This document shows, in pieces, positions 8,091-16,201 of a DNA stretch of 64,000 bases. The notes beneath the pieces are model-generated. The model had not been told where the DNA came from, searched no databases, and saw only the letters and a program-made list of their open reading frames with translations. Origin of the DNA: DASVTR01 sp033855775 (GTDB taxonomy: Bacteria > Acidobacteriota > Blastocatellia > Pyrinomonadales > Pyrinomonadaceae); the NCBI GenBank assembly GCA_033855775.1, contig JAWVFT010000034.1, positions 36,663 through 100,662 of the forward strand, given 5' to 3'. How positions within the stretch are numbered: the first letter of the stretch is position 1; the number at the start of each line of letters is the position of its first letter. The position numbers and the translations under genes are program-made.

Positions 8091-9413
8091 TTATCGCCAG
8101 AGCTTGAGCATCAGAGACTTCGTATCCGTCTTGTCTGGAACGCCCTCGACAATCAGGACGCGCGAGCCGCGCCGCTCAATCATCACTTTGCCTTCCCTTG
8201 TCTGCCAGTTGCTCCACTGCGAGCCTTCTTCAATGCCGCCGCCAGTGGCGGGACTCAGTTCACCGTAACGGGCGTTCGTGCGTTTGCTGTAAGCGTTGAA
8301 GAATTCCTGCGCGTCCTTTTCCGAGTCCCATGCGGAAAGCTGCGTCAGGCAGACGCCGCCGCTCTTCGGCTCGTTGTAGACGGCGAAGCGGTCGCCGCCC
8401 CAACCCTCCGCCGCCTGCATCGAGTCCGCTTTTGATTTTAGAAATTCGTCCAGAATCAGGAAGTAGCCCCACTCGCCGTTCACGTCGTAATCGACGCGCT
8501 TCCAGTTTGCGCCGAGCGCGCCGGAGACATCCGCCAACTCCATCTTGACCGGAGCTTCGCGCGCGAAATATTTCTCCGGGTGCATGATTTGTTCGGTTGA
8601 CTGCGGCAGTTCGGTGAAGGCCACAGCGATTTGCTTCCAGCCATCGCGCTTGTACAACTGCGAGACGAAATCCATTCCCTGCTGGTATGGAAAGAGCAAA
8701 GATTCGCGGAGCACGCGCGGCGCTTTTTCGATTAAGTCGGTTGAGCCGGAGCCGCTCGCCGCGATGGAGCGCATGAAGGCCAGAGCGCGCAAGGGATTGC
8801 GCACGATGTAGTGTTGCATCGCCAGCGTCGCATCGCCCTCTATCAAAGCATGGACGGCGAGTTCGGCGTCCGAGTCGCCCTTGGGCCACTTGTCGAAGCG
8901 GCGCAGATTGTAGTGCTGGTCTTGCAGGGCGTGCGTCAGTTCATGCGCGATGACGGGCTTTTGGCCGTCGAGGTCAATCCAGTCGGCCAGATAAAACTGC
9001 TGCGCCTTCGGGTCGTAGTAACCGGCGACCTGTTCGGTCAGCAGGCTGATGATGAAGGAGCGCAGTTGCATGTCAGCCGGAATCATGCCGAGCTTTTTCA
9101 GCGTCAACTCCGAAGCCCGCAACTCTTCGGGCGTCGTGTCTTCGTCCATGTTCTTGATGAGCATGCGCTCAATCTCTGCGCGCGTTTGCGCCCCGCTCTT
9201 GACGGGCCGCAGGATGGCCAGTTCCCTTATCTCGCTCGTCTCTTTCAGGACAGACTCGGTGGCCGCAAGTATAGCGGCGGCCTTCGCGTTGCTGGACGTG
9301 ACGGCGGGAGCCTGCTTTTGCGCGAAGACCGCGCGCGGGCCGTCGAAAAGCGCGCACGCGAGCGTGAGGGCGAGGAGGAACGCGATAACTGGCAGCCGAT
9401 TTTGCTTTGACAT
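8091..9413 (-). CDS. Exported putative zinc metallopeptidase (HELTH motif)
   Basis: The ATG follows AAAGGTTATAG. A signal peptide (PVIAFLLALTLACAL, cleavage near FAQ) starts the 440-residue protein. Near residue 155 it has AHELTHALQDQHYNL, an HExxH zinc-binding motif, followed by ALIEGDATLAMQHY, whose glutamate about 33 residues downstream could be the third metal ligand. The middle part (PYQQGMDFVSQLY and WKQIAVAFTELPQSTEQIMHPEKY) resembles secreted bacterial proteins of unknown function that I have seen with this motif. I expect peptide-bond hydrolysis in the periplasm or outside the cell, but no substrate can be named. It converges on the plus-strand protease cassette. Confidence 0.7.
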   Translation of the reverse strand: MSKQNRLPVIAFLLALTLACALFDGPRAVFAQKQAPAVTSSNAKAAAILAATESVLKETSEIRELAILRPVKSGAQTRAEIERMLIKNMDEDTTPEELRASELTLKKLGMIPADMQLRSFIISLLTEQVAGYYDPKAQQFYLADWIDLDGQKPVIAHELTHALQDQHYNLRRFDKWPKGDSDAELAVHALIEGDATLAMQHYIVRNPLRALAFMRSIAASGSGSTDLIEKAPRVLRESLLFPYQQGMDFVSQLYKRDGWKQIAVAFTELPQSTEQIMHPEKYFAREAPVKMELADVSGALGANWKRVDYDVNGEWGYFLILDEFLKSKADSMQAAEGWGGDRFAVYNEPKSGGVCLTQLSAWDSEKDAQEFFNAYSKRTNARYGELSPATGGGIEEGSQWSNWQTREGKVMIERRGSRVLIVEGVPDKTDTKSLMLKLWR

Positions 9414-9509
9414 CTATAACCTTTCGCTTTTATAGTCCGCTGAAACGCGCTGACAATTTTATTTTAACAGGTTGAGCCTCCATCGCCCGAATCGCTTGGG
9501 AGGGGTTTT

Positions 9510-10019
9510 ATGCAGATGATGAAACGAGCGGACGAAGACATGACGGCGGAAGAGTGGCACGAGACGTTGATTCGCGTGCGCTATTCGGAGACGGACAAGA
9601 TGGGCGTCGTCTATCACGCCAATTATCTTGTCTGGTTCGAGATTGGCCGCACGGAATTTTGCCGCGCGCGCGGCTTCTCCTACCGCGACATGGAAGAGAA
9701 CGACAACTCCTTTCTCGTAGTTGCAGAAAGTTATTGCCGCTACAAAGCTTCCGCTTACTACGACGACCAACTGCTGGTGCGCACGCACATCACGGAGTTG
9801 CGTCGTCGCTCGCTGCGCTTCGGCTATGAGATTGTCCGCGTCAGCGACGAAAAGATTATCGCCGAAGGCGAGACGGGCCACGTCGTCACGGATTCAAACG
9901 GTCGCGTCCGCTCGTTTCCCGAAGGCTACAGCCAACTGCTGCTCGCCACGCCCGCCGCAGCCATCCATATCACGAAGACGCCCGCCGGGCGCGTCCCCGA
10001 AGACAGCGCGCCGGACTAA
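9510..10019 (+). CDS. YbgC/4HBT-type acyl-CoA thioesterase
   Basis: GGGAGGGG lies five bases before the ATG; a second ATG 11 codons later is possible. The 169-residue protein has the hot-dog thioesterase signature RVRYSETDKMGVVYHANYLVWFE, with the catalytic aspartate in ETDKMG and the conserved HxNY, split here as two short motifs. It then has FLVVAESYCRYKASAYYDDQL and the strand-rich second half of the fold. Members hydrolyse acyl-CoA or acyl-ACP thioesters in the cytoplasm and in some bacteria occur with Tol-Pal genes, which is not the case here. It is divergent from the metallopeptidase gene at 9413. The C-terminal 20 residues are poorly conserved. Confidence 0.85.
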   Translation: MQMMKRADEDMTAEEWHETLIRVRYSETDKMGVVYHANYLVWFEIGRTEFCRARGFSYRDMEENDNSFLVVAESYCRYKASAYYDDQLLVRTHITELRRRSLRFGYEIVRVSDEKIIAEGETGHVVTDSNGRVRSFPEGYSQLLLATPAAAIHITKTPAGRVPEDSAPD

Positions 10020-10111
10020 AGGCAAGGCAAGAATCCAAAGGCCGAAGTTTAAACTCGAAGCAGATTTGTCTTTTGACTTCTTCACTCGCGCGACTCTTGA
10101 CAGCCAGACTG

Positions 10112-10894
10112 TCATTGCTCGTGCTTGAGTGAGAGGCGGGAGATTTCGCGCGCGCGGCCAGTCGTTTCGTCAATGTCTAAAAGCGCGGCGCAGATGCGCA
10201 CGTCGCCCGTCGAATGCTCGGCGCGCTTGTGCAGGGCCGAAGTGAAACGCCCTATGACATCCTCTTTCACCATTCCGATGACGCCCGCATAGCTGCCCGT
10301 CATCCCTATGTCGGTCAGGTAAGCCGCGCCCTGCGGCAGGATTCTCTCGTCGGCTGTCTGCACGTGCGTGTGAGTGCCGACGACCGCCGAGACGCGCCCG
10401 TCCAGATGCCAGCCCATCGCAGACTTTTCGGAAGTCGCCTCGGCGTGCATGTCAACGAGCCTGACTTTCACCTCCGGCGAGAGCGTCTTCAACAATTCGT
10501 CAGCCACGCGAAACGGGTCGTCAGCCGGATGCATGAAGACACGCCCAAGCAGATTCAGCACGGCGATGCGCACGCCGCGCACGTCGCCAACCCACAATCC
10601 GCTGCCGGGAGTGTTCGGCGGATAGTTGGCCGGGCGCAAGAGTCGCGGCTGTCGTTCGATGTAGGAGACGGCCTCGCGTTTGTCGAAGATGTGATTGCCG
10701 GAGGTCATCACGTCAATGCCTGCGTTAAAGAGTTGCTCGGCGTGCGGCGGCGTGATGGAAAAGCCGCCCGTCACGTTCTCCGCATTCATCACGACGAAAT
10801 CCACCGCGTTCTGCTCGCGCAAATCCTGTATCCGGTCGAGCACAGCCATCCGTCCGGGCCGCGCCACCACATCGCCAATCATTAAGATTTTCAT
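10112..10894 (-). CDS. ymdB: YmdB-type metallophosphoesterase (TIGR00282-like)
   Basis: The 260-residue protein starts MKILMIGDVVARPGR and contains VMNAENVTGGF, MTSGNHIFD, VDMHAEATSEK and VVGTHTHVQTAD. These are the Asp, Asn and His ligands of the calcineurin-like di-metal centre in the YmdB family. The Bacillus enzyme hydrolyses 2',3'-cyclic AMP and affects biofilm and motility decisions; other members are uncharacterised. Length and motif order are normal. It is the last gene on the minus strand after zapA and the 6S RNA, a neighbourhood common in several phyla. No good ribosome binding site is visible, so its translation signal is unclear. Confidence 0.88.
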   Translation of the reverse strand: MKILMIGDVVARPGRMAVLDRIQDLREQNAVDFVVMNAENVTGGFSITPPHAEQLFNAGIDVMTSGNHIFDKREAVSYIERQPRLLRPANYPPNTPGSGLWVGDVRGVRIAVLNLLGRVFMHPADDPFRVADELLKTLSPEVKVRLVDMHAEATSEKSAMGWHLDGRVSAVVGTHTHVQTADERILPQGAAYLTDIGMTGSYAGVIGMVKEDVIGRFTSALHKRAEHSTGDVRICAALLDIDETTGRAREISRLSLKHEQ

Positions 10895-10908
10895 ATAAAA
10901 CAGTAGTA

Positions 10909-10964
10909 AGCAGAAAGTGACAAGTGACGAGCTAAAGACAAGTTTTTTCTTGTCACTTTCTGCT
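10909..10964. repeat. Palindromic intergenic repeat, copy A
   Basis: A perfect 16-bp inverted repeat, AGCAGAAAGTGACAAG (10909-10924) and its complement (10949-10964), is flanked by further GTGACGA/TCGTCAC units and has a T-rich loop. It lies between the 6S RNA and ymdB. It belongs with the related repeats at 14222, 15849 and 35192. Confidence 0.8.
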
Positions 10965-10985
10965 CGTCACTCGTCACTGATTTGA

Positions 10986-11199
10986 ATGGCTAGAGGGAAA
11001 TCCGCGATGGCCGTTCCGCAGCCGTAATTGAACCTGCTTTAACAGGTGGGTGACCTCTTGAAAAGCCGCAGCCTTTGGCAATTCCTTAACGATGAAGGAT
11101 TGCACCGGCTGTTAGTCGGCGTCAGTCTCCCTTTTTTTCGGCGTTGGCTCAATCATCGTTACTCGGTGACGAACCCCGCAGACATTTTCCCTCCGCCAC
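10986..11199 (-). ncRNA. ssrS: 6S RNA
   Basis: Read on the minus strand, the RNA ends form a closing stem: GTGGC and GAGGGAAA at the 5' side (from 11199) pair with TTTCCCTC and GCCAT at the 3' side. The 3' half reads CACCTGTTAAAGCAGGTTCAA followed by TTACGGCTGCGGAACGGC, closely matching the E. coli 6S pattern of a small TTGAA hairpin followed by TTACAGCCTGCGGCGGC. A good promoter lies directly upstream, and zapA is the gene upstream, as in proteobacteria where ssrS follows zapA. 6S RNA imitates an open promoter and sequesters the housekeeping RNA polymerase. The predicted length, about 214 nt, is slightly above typical. Confidence 0.85.
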
Positions 11200-11204
11200 G
11201 TGAG

Positions 11205-11233
11205 ATATTAACACAGACGCAGGCGAATGTCAG
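11205..11233 (-). promoter_or_regulatory. Promoter of the 6S RNA
   Basis: On the minus strand CTGACA (11228-11233) and TAATAT (11205-11210) are separated by exactly 17 bp. This is a near-consensus sigma70 promoter, and start of transcription six to seven bases later coincides with the 5' end deduced from the 6S closing stem. Confidence 0.8.
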
Positions 11234-11308
11234 AAATCGACATCAGAAAATATAGATGAAATGTCGGGTCAACATCCGGCGCGGCCCCAATCATCCGGCC
11301 TCTGCTTT

Positions 11309-11695
11309 TTAAGTGAAAGCGATGTTGCCAGCCGGGCTTGGCTGTTCGACGTTGCTGCGGACTTTGAGCAGGCGGTCGAGCATCTCCGCGCACTCGGCGC
11401 TGCGCGAGGCGAGTTGCGAGTCGGCTTGCTCGTGCAGGCGTTTGAGGCGATGCAGTTCGTCTGCGATGTGCAGGGCGGCGAGGATGGCGACCTTGAGCGA
11501 ATCGACGGTCAGCGTGCCGGAAGAAATCTCGCGCATGCGGCTATCGACGAACTCTGCGAGTTGCGTGATGTACTCGCTGTCGCCGTCGGAGCGGATGTTG
11601 TAAGTCTGGTTGTAGATTTCGACCCGGATGGTCGGCGTCGTGGCTGCGTCCATATTGCCTTTACCTAAACTCATGCGGCCCTGCCCGTCTTTCAT
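11309..11695 (-). CDS. zapA: Cell division protein ZapA
   Basis: The 128-residue product has IRVEIYNQTYNIRSDGDSEYI near the N-terminus, the typical ZapA head-domain start, followed by LAEFVDSRMREI and a long C-terminal coiled coil. ZapA binds FtsZ and bundles protofilaments at the division ring. Its ATG at 11695 overlaps the stop of the upstream coiled-coil gene in an ATGA, indicating translational coupling; later ATGs at codons 8 or 15 would give a more standard length. It sits between the zapB-like gene and the 6S RNA gene, in the same order as many bacteria after pheT. The C-terminal PSPAGNIAF tail is unstructured. Confidence 0.88.
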   Translation of the reverse strand: MKDGQGRMSLGKGNMDAATTPTIRVEIYNQTYNIRSDGDSEYITQLAEFVDSRMREISSGTLTVDSLKVAILAALHIADELHRLKRLHEQADSQLASRSAECAEMLDRLLKVRSNVEQPSPAGNIAFT

Positions 11696-11979
11696 TTGCG
11701 CACCGCCTCCGCCATTTCAGGGTCGAGCGTGGCAATGGCGTCGAGCATGGCTTCGACCTTCGTGCGAATCGTGTCGCGCTCGGACAGCAAGCGTTCGACC
11801 TGGCCTTCGAGCCGCTCTTTCTCGCCGAGCAGGCTGCCGATTTCGCGCCGAATCGAAGCAATCTCGCGCTCCAGTCCTTCCTTTTCCTGACGCAGCGTTT
11901 TCGTCAGTTCGATGGTGCGGTAAATTTTGTCTTCCAGATGCGAGAACTTTTCGAGTCCTGATAATCCGACCATCGTCAT
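11692..11979 (-). CDS. ZapB-like coiled-coil division protein
   Basis: The 95-residue product is almost wholly coiled coil, with heptad-patterned stretches YRTIELTKTLRQEKEGLE and LLGEKERLEGQVERLLSER, and ends in AEAVRK. GGAGA lies upstream of a second ATG two codons in (11973), which may be the real start. ZapB proteins are short coiled coils that link ZapA to other divisome parts; sequence similarity between such coils is not diagnostic, so the assignment rests mainly on shape and on the four-base overlap with zapA. It is the first short gene after pheT. Confidence 0.65.
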   Translation of the reverse strand: MTMVGLSGLEKFSHLEDKIYRTIELTKTLRQEKEGLEREIASIRREIGSLLGEKERLEGQVERLLSERDTIRTKVEAMLDAIATLDPEMAEAVRK

Positions 11980-12125
11980 CTCTCCAAAGTTTGCTGGCGC
12001 GTTAGACGAGCCGACCGATTATGCGACTTCAAGACGAATAAGTCTAGAGTCTTCTTGTTGAGAGCTTGGAAGTCAACAGCCTTTTTTAATGCGCCTCAGG
12101 ATTTCTGACAATTGACTCGCGTTCT

Positions 12126-14216
12126 TTATCTGAGTTGCGCTCCGAATTTTTGTTCGAGCATGGCGACGATGCGCGCGTGCATGGCGTCAACTTCTTCATC
12201 GCGCAGCGTGCGCTCGTCCGCTTGATATTCGATGCGGAGCGTCAGCGAACGCTTTCCTTCGGGCAGTTTCTCTCCCTCGTAAACATCAACCAACTGGACG
12301 CCGCGCAAATCTTCCACTTGCTCGTCGAAGATAGCGCGCTCCATTTCGGCGAAGGTCAAGCGGCGGTCAAAGAGCAGCGAGATGTCTCTGTCAATGCCGG
12401 GATAGCGCGCCAGCGGGTGATAGAGAACGGGCGTCTCCGACGTTTCAAGCAAGCGCGTTAGGTTAAGCTCCGCGACGTAGAGCGGCTGGCGGAATTTGTA
12501 TTCGGCGGCGAGAGCTTCGTCGAGGCGTCCGATGAAGCCGAGGGCTTGATTGTCCGCTGCGCTGATTGTCGCCGCCTGCCCTTCGCGCAGATGTTTGACG
12601 CGCGCTGCCGCGAAGTTGAGGCGCGGGAGTTTCATCGCATCCACGGCGGCTTCGAGCGCGCCCTTCAAATCATAGAAATCCAACTCGCGCTCGGCTTCGG
12701 CCCGTCCTTCTTCGAGCGCGCCGCCGGTGACGACCAGCGCGAGCGACTCCTGCTCGTCGGGCAGTTGCCCGCGCTCCGGATGAGCCGCGAAGACGCGCCC
12801 GACCTCGAAGAGTTGCAGGTCGCGTGTGCCGTGATGAAAATTATGGCGCACTGCATCGAGCAATCCGGCCAGCAGCGAGGGGCGCATTCGTGTCGCGCCT
12901 TCGATGATAGCGTTGCTCAGGGTGACGAAGCGTTCGGCGTCGTCCGCAGGCTGAACGAGTCCGGGTATTAACTCGAACTGCTCATCGTGCGCGGCGTCAA
13001 TGAAGCTGAAGCTGACGGCCTCGTCGTAACCGAGCGCGCGAAGCGTGCGGCGCAACTCTCGCTTGCTGCCCTCGCCCGGCTGATACTCGCCCGCCATGCT
13101 CGCGGGCGGCAATTCCGAAGCTATCCTGTCGTAGCCCGCGTGGCGCACGACCTCTTCAACCAAATCTTCCTCGCGCTCTATGTCCACGCGCCACGTCGGA
13201 GCGATGAAACTCAAGCTCGCGTTAGTCTCCGGCTGTCCGGCGCTTTCTTCAAAGCCGAGCGACGTGAGGATACGTTTGATTTCGTCAACCGCGACTTCGA
13301 CGCCCGACAAAGCTTTGACGCGCGAGGGACGCAGGCTGACTTCTGCTTGCAGCAAAGGCTTCGGGTAAACGTCAATCGCGTCTTCGGCGGCCGTGCCTCC
13401 GGCAATCTCGCAGATGAGGGCGACGCATCTGGCTTGTGCGCGCAGCACGCCTTCATAGTCCGCGCCGCGCTCGAAACGATGCGAGGCTTCCGTGTGCAGG
13501 CCGAGCAGCTTCGACGTGCGCCGCACGGAGGCCGGAGCGAAGTGCGCGCTCTCAATGAGCACGTCCGTCGTCTCGCTGGAAATTTCCGTCTCCTTGCCGC
13601 CCATCACGCCCGCCACCGCCACCGCCCGCCGAGCGTCCGCAATCACAAGCATCTGCTCATCCAGGGCGCGCTCAACGCCGTCAAGCGTGCGAATCTTTTC
13701 GCCCGCGTGCGCGCGACGAACGACGATGCGTTGCTCCGCGAGCTTCTGTAGATCGAAGGCATGAAGCGGCTGTCCCTGCTCGTGCAGGACAAAGTTTGTG
13801 ATGTCGGCGACGTTGTTAATCGGCCTCTGCCCGATGGCCTCAAGCCTTCGGACGAGCCACTCAGGCGAAGGCGCAATCTTTACGCCGCGCACCACGCGCG
13901 CCGCATAGCGCGGGCACAACGCTTCGTCTTGAATCTCGACGGCAGCAGAATCTTTCGTCAAGCCGCTCATGCGCGAAGGCTCGCCTTCAGGAAGGCGCAC
14001 GCTCGCGCTCTCCATCACAGCGAGTTCGCGCGCGATGCCCAGATGCGAGAGGCAGTCGGGGCGATTCGAGGTCAAGTCGAAGTCGAGCACGAAATCATCG
14101 CCCGCCTCATGCACGGCATCAACCGCCAGGCCCACAAGCGTCAGCCGCGCCGCCAACTCGCGCGCCTCAAGCGAAGTATTGGTTAATTCCCGAAGCCAGT
14201 TGTAACTGATGTTCAT
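12126..14216 (-). CDS. pheT: Phenylalanine-tRNA ligase beta subunit, short form
   Basis: I start at the ATG at 14216 (MNISYNWLRELTN), the conserved PheT N-terminus; an in-frame upstream extension only translates an intergenic repeat. At 696 residues it is about 100 shorter than the E. coli protein. After GLAVDAV the sequence goes straight to LTSNRPDCLSHLGIARELAV, so the EMAP/OB-fold tRNA-binding domain normally between these is absent. The B3/B4 editing region, B5 domain and the C-terminal anticodon-binding FDX-ACB domain (PGIDRDISLLFD to the end) are present. With PheS it charges tRNA-Phe. A palindromic repeat separates it from pheS. Confidence 0.93.
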   Translation of the reverse strand: MNISYNWLRELTNTSLEARELAARLTLVGLAVDAVHEAGDDFVLDFDLTSNRPDCLSHLGIARELAVMESASVRLPEGEPSRMSGLTKDSAAVEIQDEALCPRYAARVVRGVKIAPSPEWLVRRLEAIGQRPINNVADITNFVLHEQGQPLHAFDLQKLAEQRIVVRRAHAGEKIRTLDGVERALDEQMLVIADARRAVAVAGVMGGKETEISSETTDVLIESAHFAPASVRRTSKLLGLHTEASHRFERGADYEGVLRAQARCVALICEIAGGTAAEDAIDVYPKPLLQAEVSLRPSRVKALSGVEVAVDEIKRILTSLGFEESAGQPETNASLSFIAPTWRVDIEREEDLVEEVVRHAGYDRIASELPPASMAGEYQPGEGSKRELRRTLRALGYDEAVSFSFIDAAHDEQFELIPGLVQPADDAERFVTLSNAIIEGATRMRPSLLAGLLDAVRHNFHHGTRDLQLFEVGRVFAAHPERGQLPDEQESLALVVTGGALEEGRAEAERELDFYDLKGALEAAVDAMKLPRLNFAAARVKHLREGQAATISAADNQALGFIGRLDEALAAEYKFRQPLYVAELNLTRLLETSETPVLYHPLARYPGIDRDISLLFDRRLTFAEMERAIFDEQVEDLRGVQLVDVYEGEKLPEGKRSLTLRIEYQADERTLRDEEVDAMHARIVAMLEQKFGAQLR

Positions 14217-14221
14217 AAAAG

Positions 14222-14301
14222 CAGTGACGAGTGACAAGTGACGAGTGACAAGCAAGAACGAGTTTTTCCGGCTCGTCACTTATCACTTGTCACTTGTCAC
14301 T
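14222..14301. repeat. Palindromic intergenic repeat, copy B
   Basis: A left arm of about 32 bp (14222-14253) of alternating GTGACGA and GTGACAA units is mirrored with few mismatches by TCGTCAC/TTGTCAC units at 14270-14301. It fills nearly the whole spacer between pheS and pheT, so the polycistronic RNA would carry a large hairpin. Confidence 0.8.
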
Positions 14302-14302
14302 G

Positions 14303-15406
14303 TTAGTTAAATTGTTCGAGGAAGCGCGCGTCGTTTTCGAAGAGCAGGCGAATGTCGTCGAGTGAGTACATCAGCCCGCACATGCGATCAATGCCGAAGC
14401 CGAAGGCGAAGCCGGAGAATTCTTCCGGGTCAATCCCGACGGCGCGCAGCACGTTCGGATGCACCATGCCGGAGCCGCCAAGCTCAATCCAGCCGGAGCC
14501 TTTGCAGATGCGACAGCCCACGCCTCCGCACTTGAAACAACTGAAATCAAATTCGGCGCTCGGCTCCGTGAACGGGAAATATGACGGGCGAAAGCGCGTG
14601 CGCGTTTCCGGGCCGAACATGCGTCGCAGGAATTCCGCGACCGTGCCTTTCAGATGAGCCATCGTGATGCCGCGGTCAACGCAGAGTCCTTCGACTTGAA
14701 AGAACATAGGATTGTGCGTCGGGTCGGGCGTGTCGCGGCGAAAGACGCGGCCGGGCGCAATCATGCGAACGGGCGCGCCGCGCCGCTGCATGGCGTGAAT
14801 CTGCACGGTCGAAGTCTGCGAGCGCAAGGCAAAGCCGTCCGTCGTATAGAAAGTGTCGGCGGGGTCGCGCGCCGGATGATTTTCGGGAATGTTGAGGGCT
14901 TCGAAGTTGTAGTAATCGGTTTCAACTTCGCGGTCATCCTCAATGGCGTAGCCGAGCGCGACGAAGATGTCTTCGATGCGCTGGCGGACGAGCGTAATCG
15001 GGTGCAGATGCCCGCGTCGCGGACGACGACCGGGCAGCGTCACGTCAATGCGCTCGCGCTCTTTCTTCGCTTCGTTAATGTAGACTTCGAGCGAGCGCGT
15101 GACTTCTTCGATGGCCTCCGAGACTTCGGCTTCGATTTGTTGAATCTGCTGTCCGAACGCGGCGCGCTCTTCCGCCGCGACGCGGCCAATCAACTTTTTG
15201 AGCGCGGCCAGAGCGCTCTTTTTGCCCATCGCGCGCGTCCGCAATTCCTGCAACTGCTGCCGCAGAGCTTCGGCTTCCGTGAGCGTCAGGCTGGCTGGCG
15301 ACACGCCCGCGCGAAAGCGGGCAAAGCGTTCGAACTCTTGCTCGAACGCTTTGCGCGTATTCTCTGCCTGAAGTTTCGGGTCTTCCAATTCAAGCCCTTC
15401 CGGCAT
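14303..15406 (-). CDS. pheS: Phenylalanine-tRNA ligase alpha subunit
   Basis: The 367-residue protein has the class II synthetase catalytic core expected for PheS. The N-terminal coiled coil (to about residue 110) binds tRNA; then come LPGRRPRRGHLHPITLVRQ, HPARDPADTFYTTDG, LRSQTSTVQIHAMQ (motif 2 region), the cysteine-containing FSCFKCGGVGCRICKGSGWIELGGSG loop split over two motifs, and GFGIDRMCGLMY (motif 3). It activates phenylalanine in an alpha2-beta2 complex with PheT. It lies 26 bp after rplT in the minus-strand translation operon. The CxxC...CxxC loop may bind zinc, as its cysteines are conserved in many bacterial PheS. Confidence 0.95.
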   Translation of the reverse strand: MPEGLELEDPKLQAENTRKAFEQEFERFARFRAGVSPASLTLTEAEALRQQLQELRTRAMGKKSALAALKKLIGRVAAEERAAFGQQIQQIEAEVSEAIEEVTRSLEVYINEAKKERERIDVTLPGRRPRRGHLHPITLVRQRIEDIFVALGYAIEDDREVETDYYNFEALNIPENHPARDPADTFYTTDGFALRSQTSTVQIHAMQRRGAPVRMIAPGRVFRRDTPDPTHNPMFFQVEGLCVDRGITMAHLKGTVAEFLRRMFGPETRTRFRPSYFPFTEPSAEFDFSCFKCGGVGCRICKGSGWIELGGSGMVHPNVLRAVGIDPEEFSGFAFGFGIDRMCGLMYSLDDIRLLFENDARFLEQFN

Positions 15407-15430
15407 CTCTCAAAGTCCTCTTTTCAAACC

Positions 15431-15817
15431 TTAAGCTGCGGCGGCGCGCTGCTGTTGCTCGCTGTCGAGAGCGCTTCTGACCTGTCCGGCCAAGTCCGCG
15501 AAGGCTTCGGGCGAGTTGGCGGCGATGTCGGCCAAAACTTTTCTATCCAACTCGATTCCAGCGACCTTCAAGCCGTGCATGAATTGCGAATAGTTCAAGC
15601 CGCTCAAGCGCGCGGCGGCTCCGATGCGGACAATCCACAGGCTGCGAAAATCGCGCTTCTTCAGTTTGCGTCCGGTGTAGGCGAAATTCAAACCGCGCTC
15701 GACAGACTCTTTCGCCGAGCGATAGAGCTTCGACTTCGTGCCGCGATACCCTTTGGCTAATTTTAAAATCTTCTTGCGCCGTTCGAGACGCTTATTTCCA
15801 CGTTTTGCTCTTGGCAT
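15431..15817 (-). CDS. rplT: 50S ribosomal protein L20
   Basis: The 128-residue protein begins MPRAKRGNKRLERRKKILKLAKGYRG, here in its usual basic helical form, and continues KLYRSAKESVERGLNFAYTGR, RSLWIVRIGAAARLSGLNYSQFM and DRKVLADIAANSPEAF. This is a normal L20, an early-assembling 23S rRNA-binding protein which in some bacteria also represses its own operon by binding the leader RNA. It follows rpmI with a palindromic repeat between them. The last residues SEQQQRAAAA are a short low-complexity tail. Confidence 0.97.
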   Translation of the reverse strand: MPRAKRGNKRLERRKKILKLAKGYRGTKSKLYRSAKESVERGLNFAYTGRKLKKRDFRSLWIVRIGAAARLSGLNYSQFMHGLKVAGIELDRKVLADIAANSPEAFADLAGQVRSALDSEQQQRAAAA

Positions 15818-15848
15818 TATTCATTCCCCCAATCCAGTGATAGGTGAT

Positions 15849-15901
15849 AAGTAATAAGTGATAGGAGAAAGCTTTGACTTATCAACTATCACTTATTACT
15901 T
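15849..15901. repeat. Palindromic intergenic repeat, copy C
   Basis: AAGTAATAAGTGATAG (15849-15864) and its perfect complement (15886-15901) form a 16-bp stem; GTGATAGGTGATAAG units extend it on the left. The unit is GTGATAA here rather than GTGACAA as in copies A and B. It lies between rpmI and rplT. Confidence 0.8.
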
Positions 15902-15912
15902 ATTACTTTCCC

Positions 15913-16116
15913 TTAGCTTCTCCCGTAGGGCAGCATTGCTTCGACACGCTTCTGATCGCCCTCGGAAACCAGACCATCAACGTCAAGATGGCGTTTCCGC
16001 TTGGTTGTCTTCTTGGTCAGGATGTGGCGCGCGTGCGAATGGCCGCGCTTAATTTTGCCGGTCGCGGTCAGGCGAAAACGCTTGGCCGCGCCCTTGTGTG
16101 TTTTTAGTTTTGGCAT
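15913..16116 (-). CDS. rpmI: 50S ribosomal protein L35
   Basis: Starting at the ATG at 16116, after AAAGGAGTTTGGAG, gives 67 residues: MPKLKTHKGAAKRFRLTATG, a HSHARHILTKK segment and KRKRHLDVDGLVSEGDQKRV. Length and motifs are those of bacterial L35, a small basic protein in the large subunit. An earlier in-frame ATG would add eight residues lying over the ribosome binding site and is rejected. It lies 85 bp after infC in the conserved infC-rpmI-rplT order. Confidence 0.96.
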   Translation of the reverse strand: MPKLKTHKGAAKRFRLTATGKIKRGHSHARHILTKKTTKRKRHLDVDGLVSEGDQKRVEAMLPYGRS

Positions 16117-16201
16117 CTCCAAACTCCTTTTACGATTCAATCAACTGCCCGGCCCAACGCTTCATTCAAAGCCGCTGTTTCAAGGCCGGACATCCTCAAC
16201 A

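Noticed and set aside
14216..14279. A 21-residue N-terminal extension of PheT
   Set aside because: It only translates the palindromic intergenic repeat, and the conserved PheT start lies at 14216.
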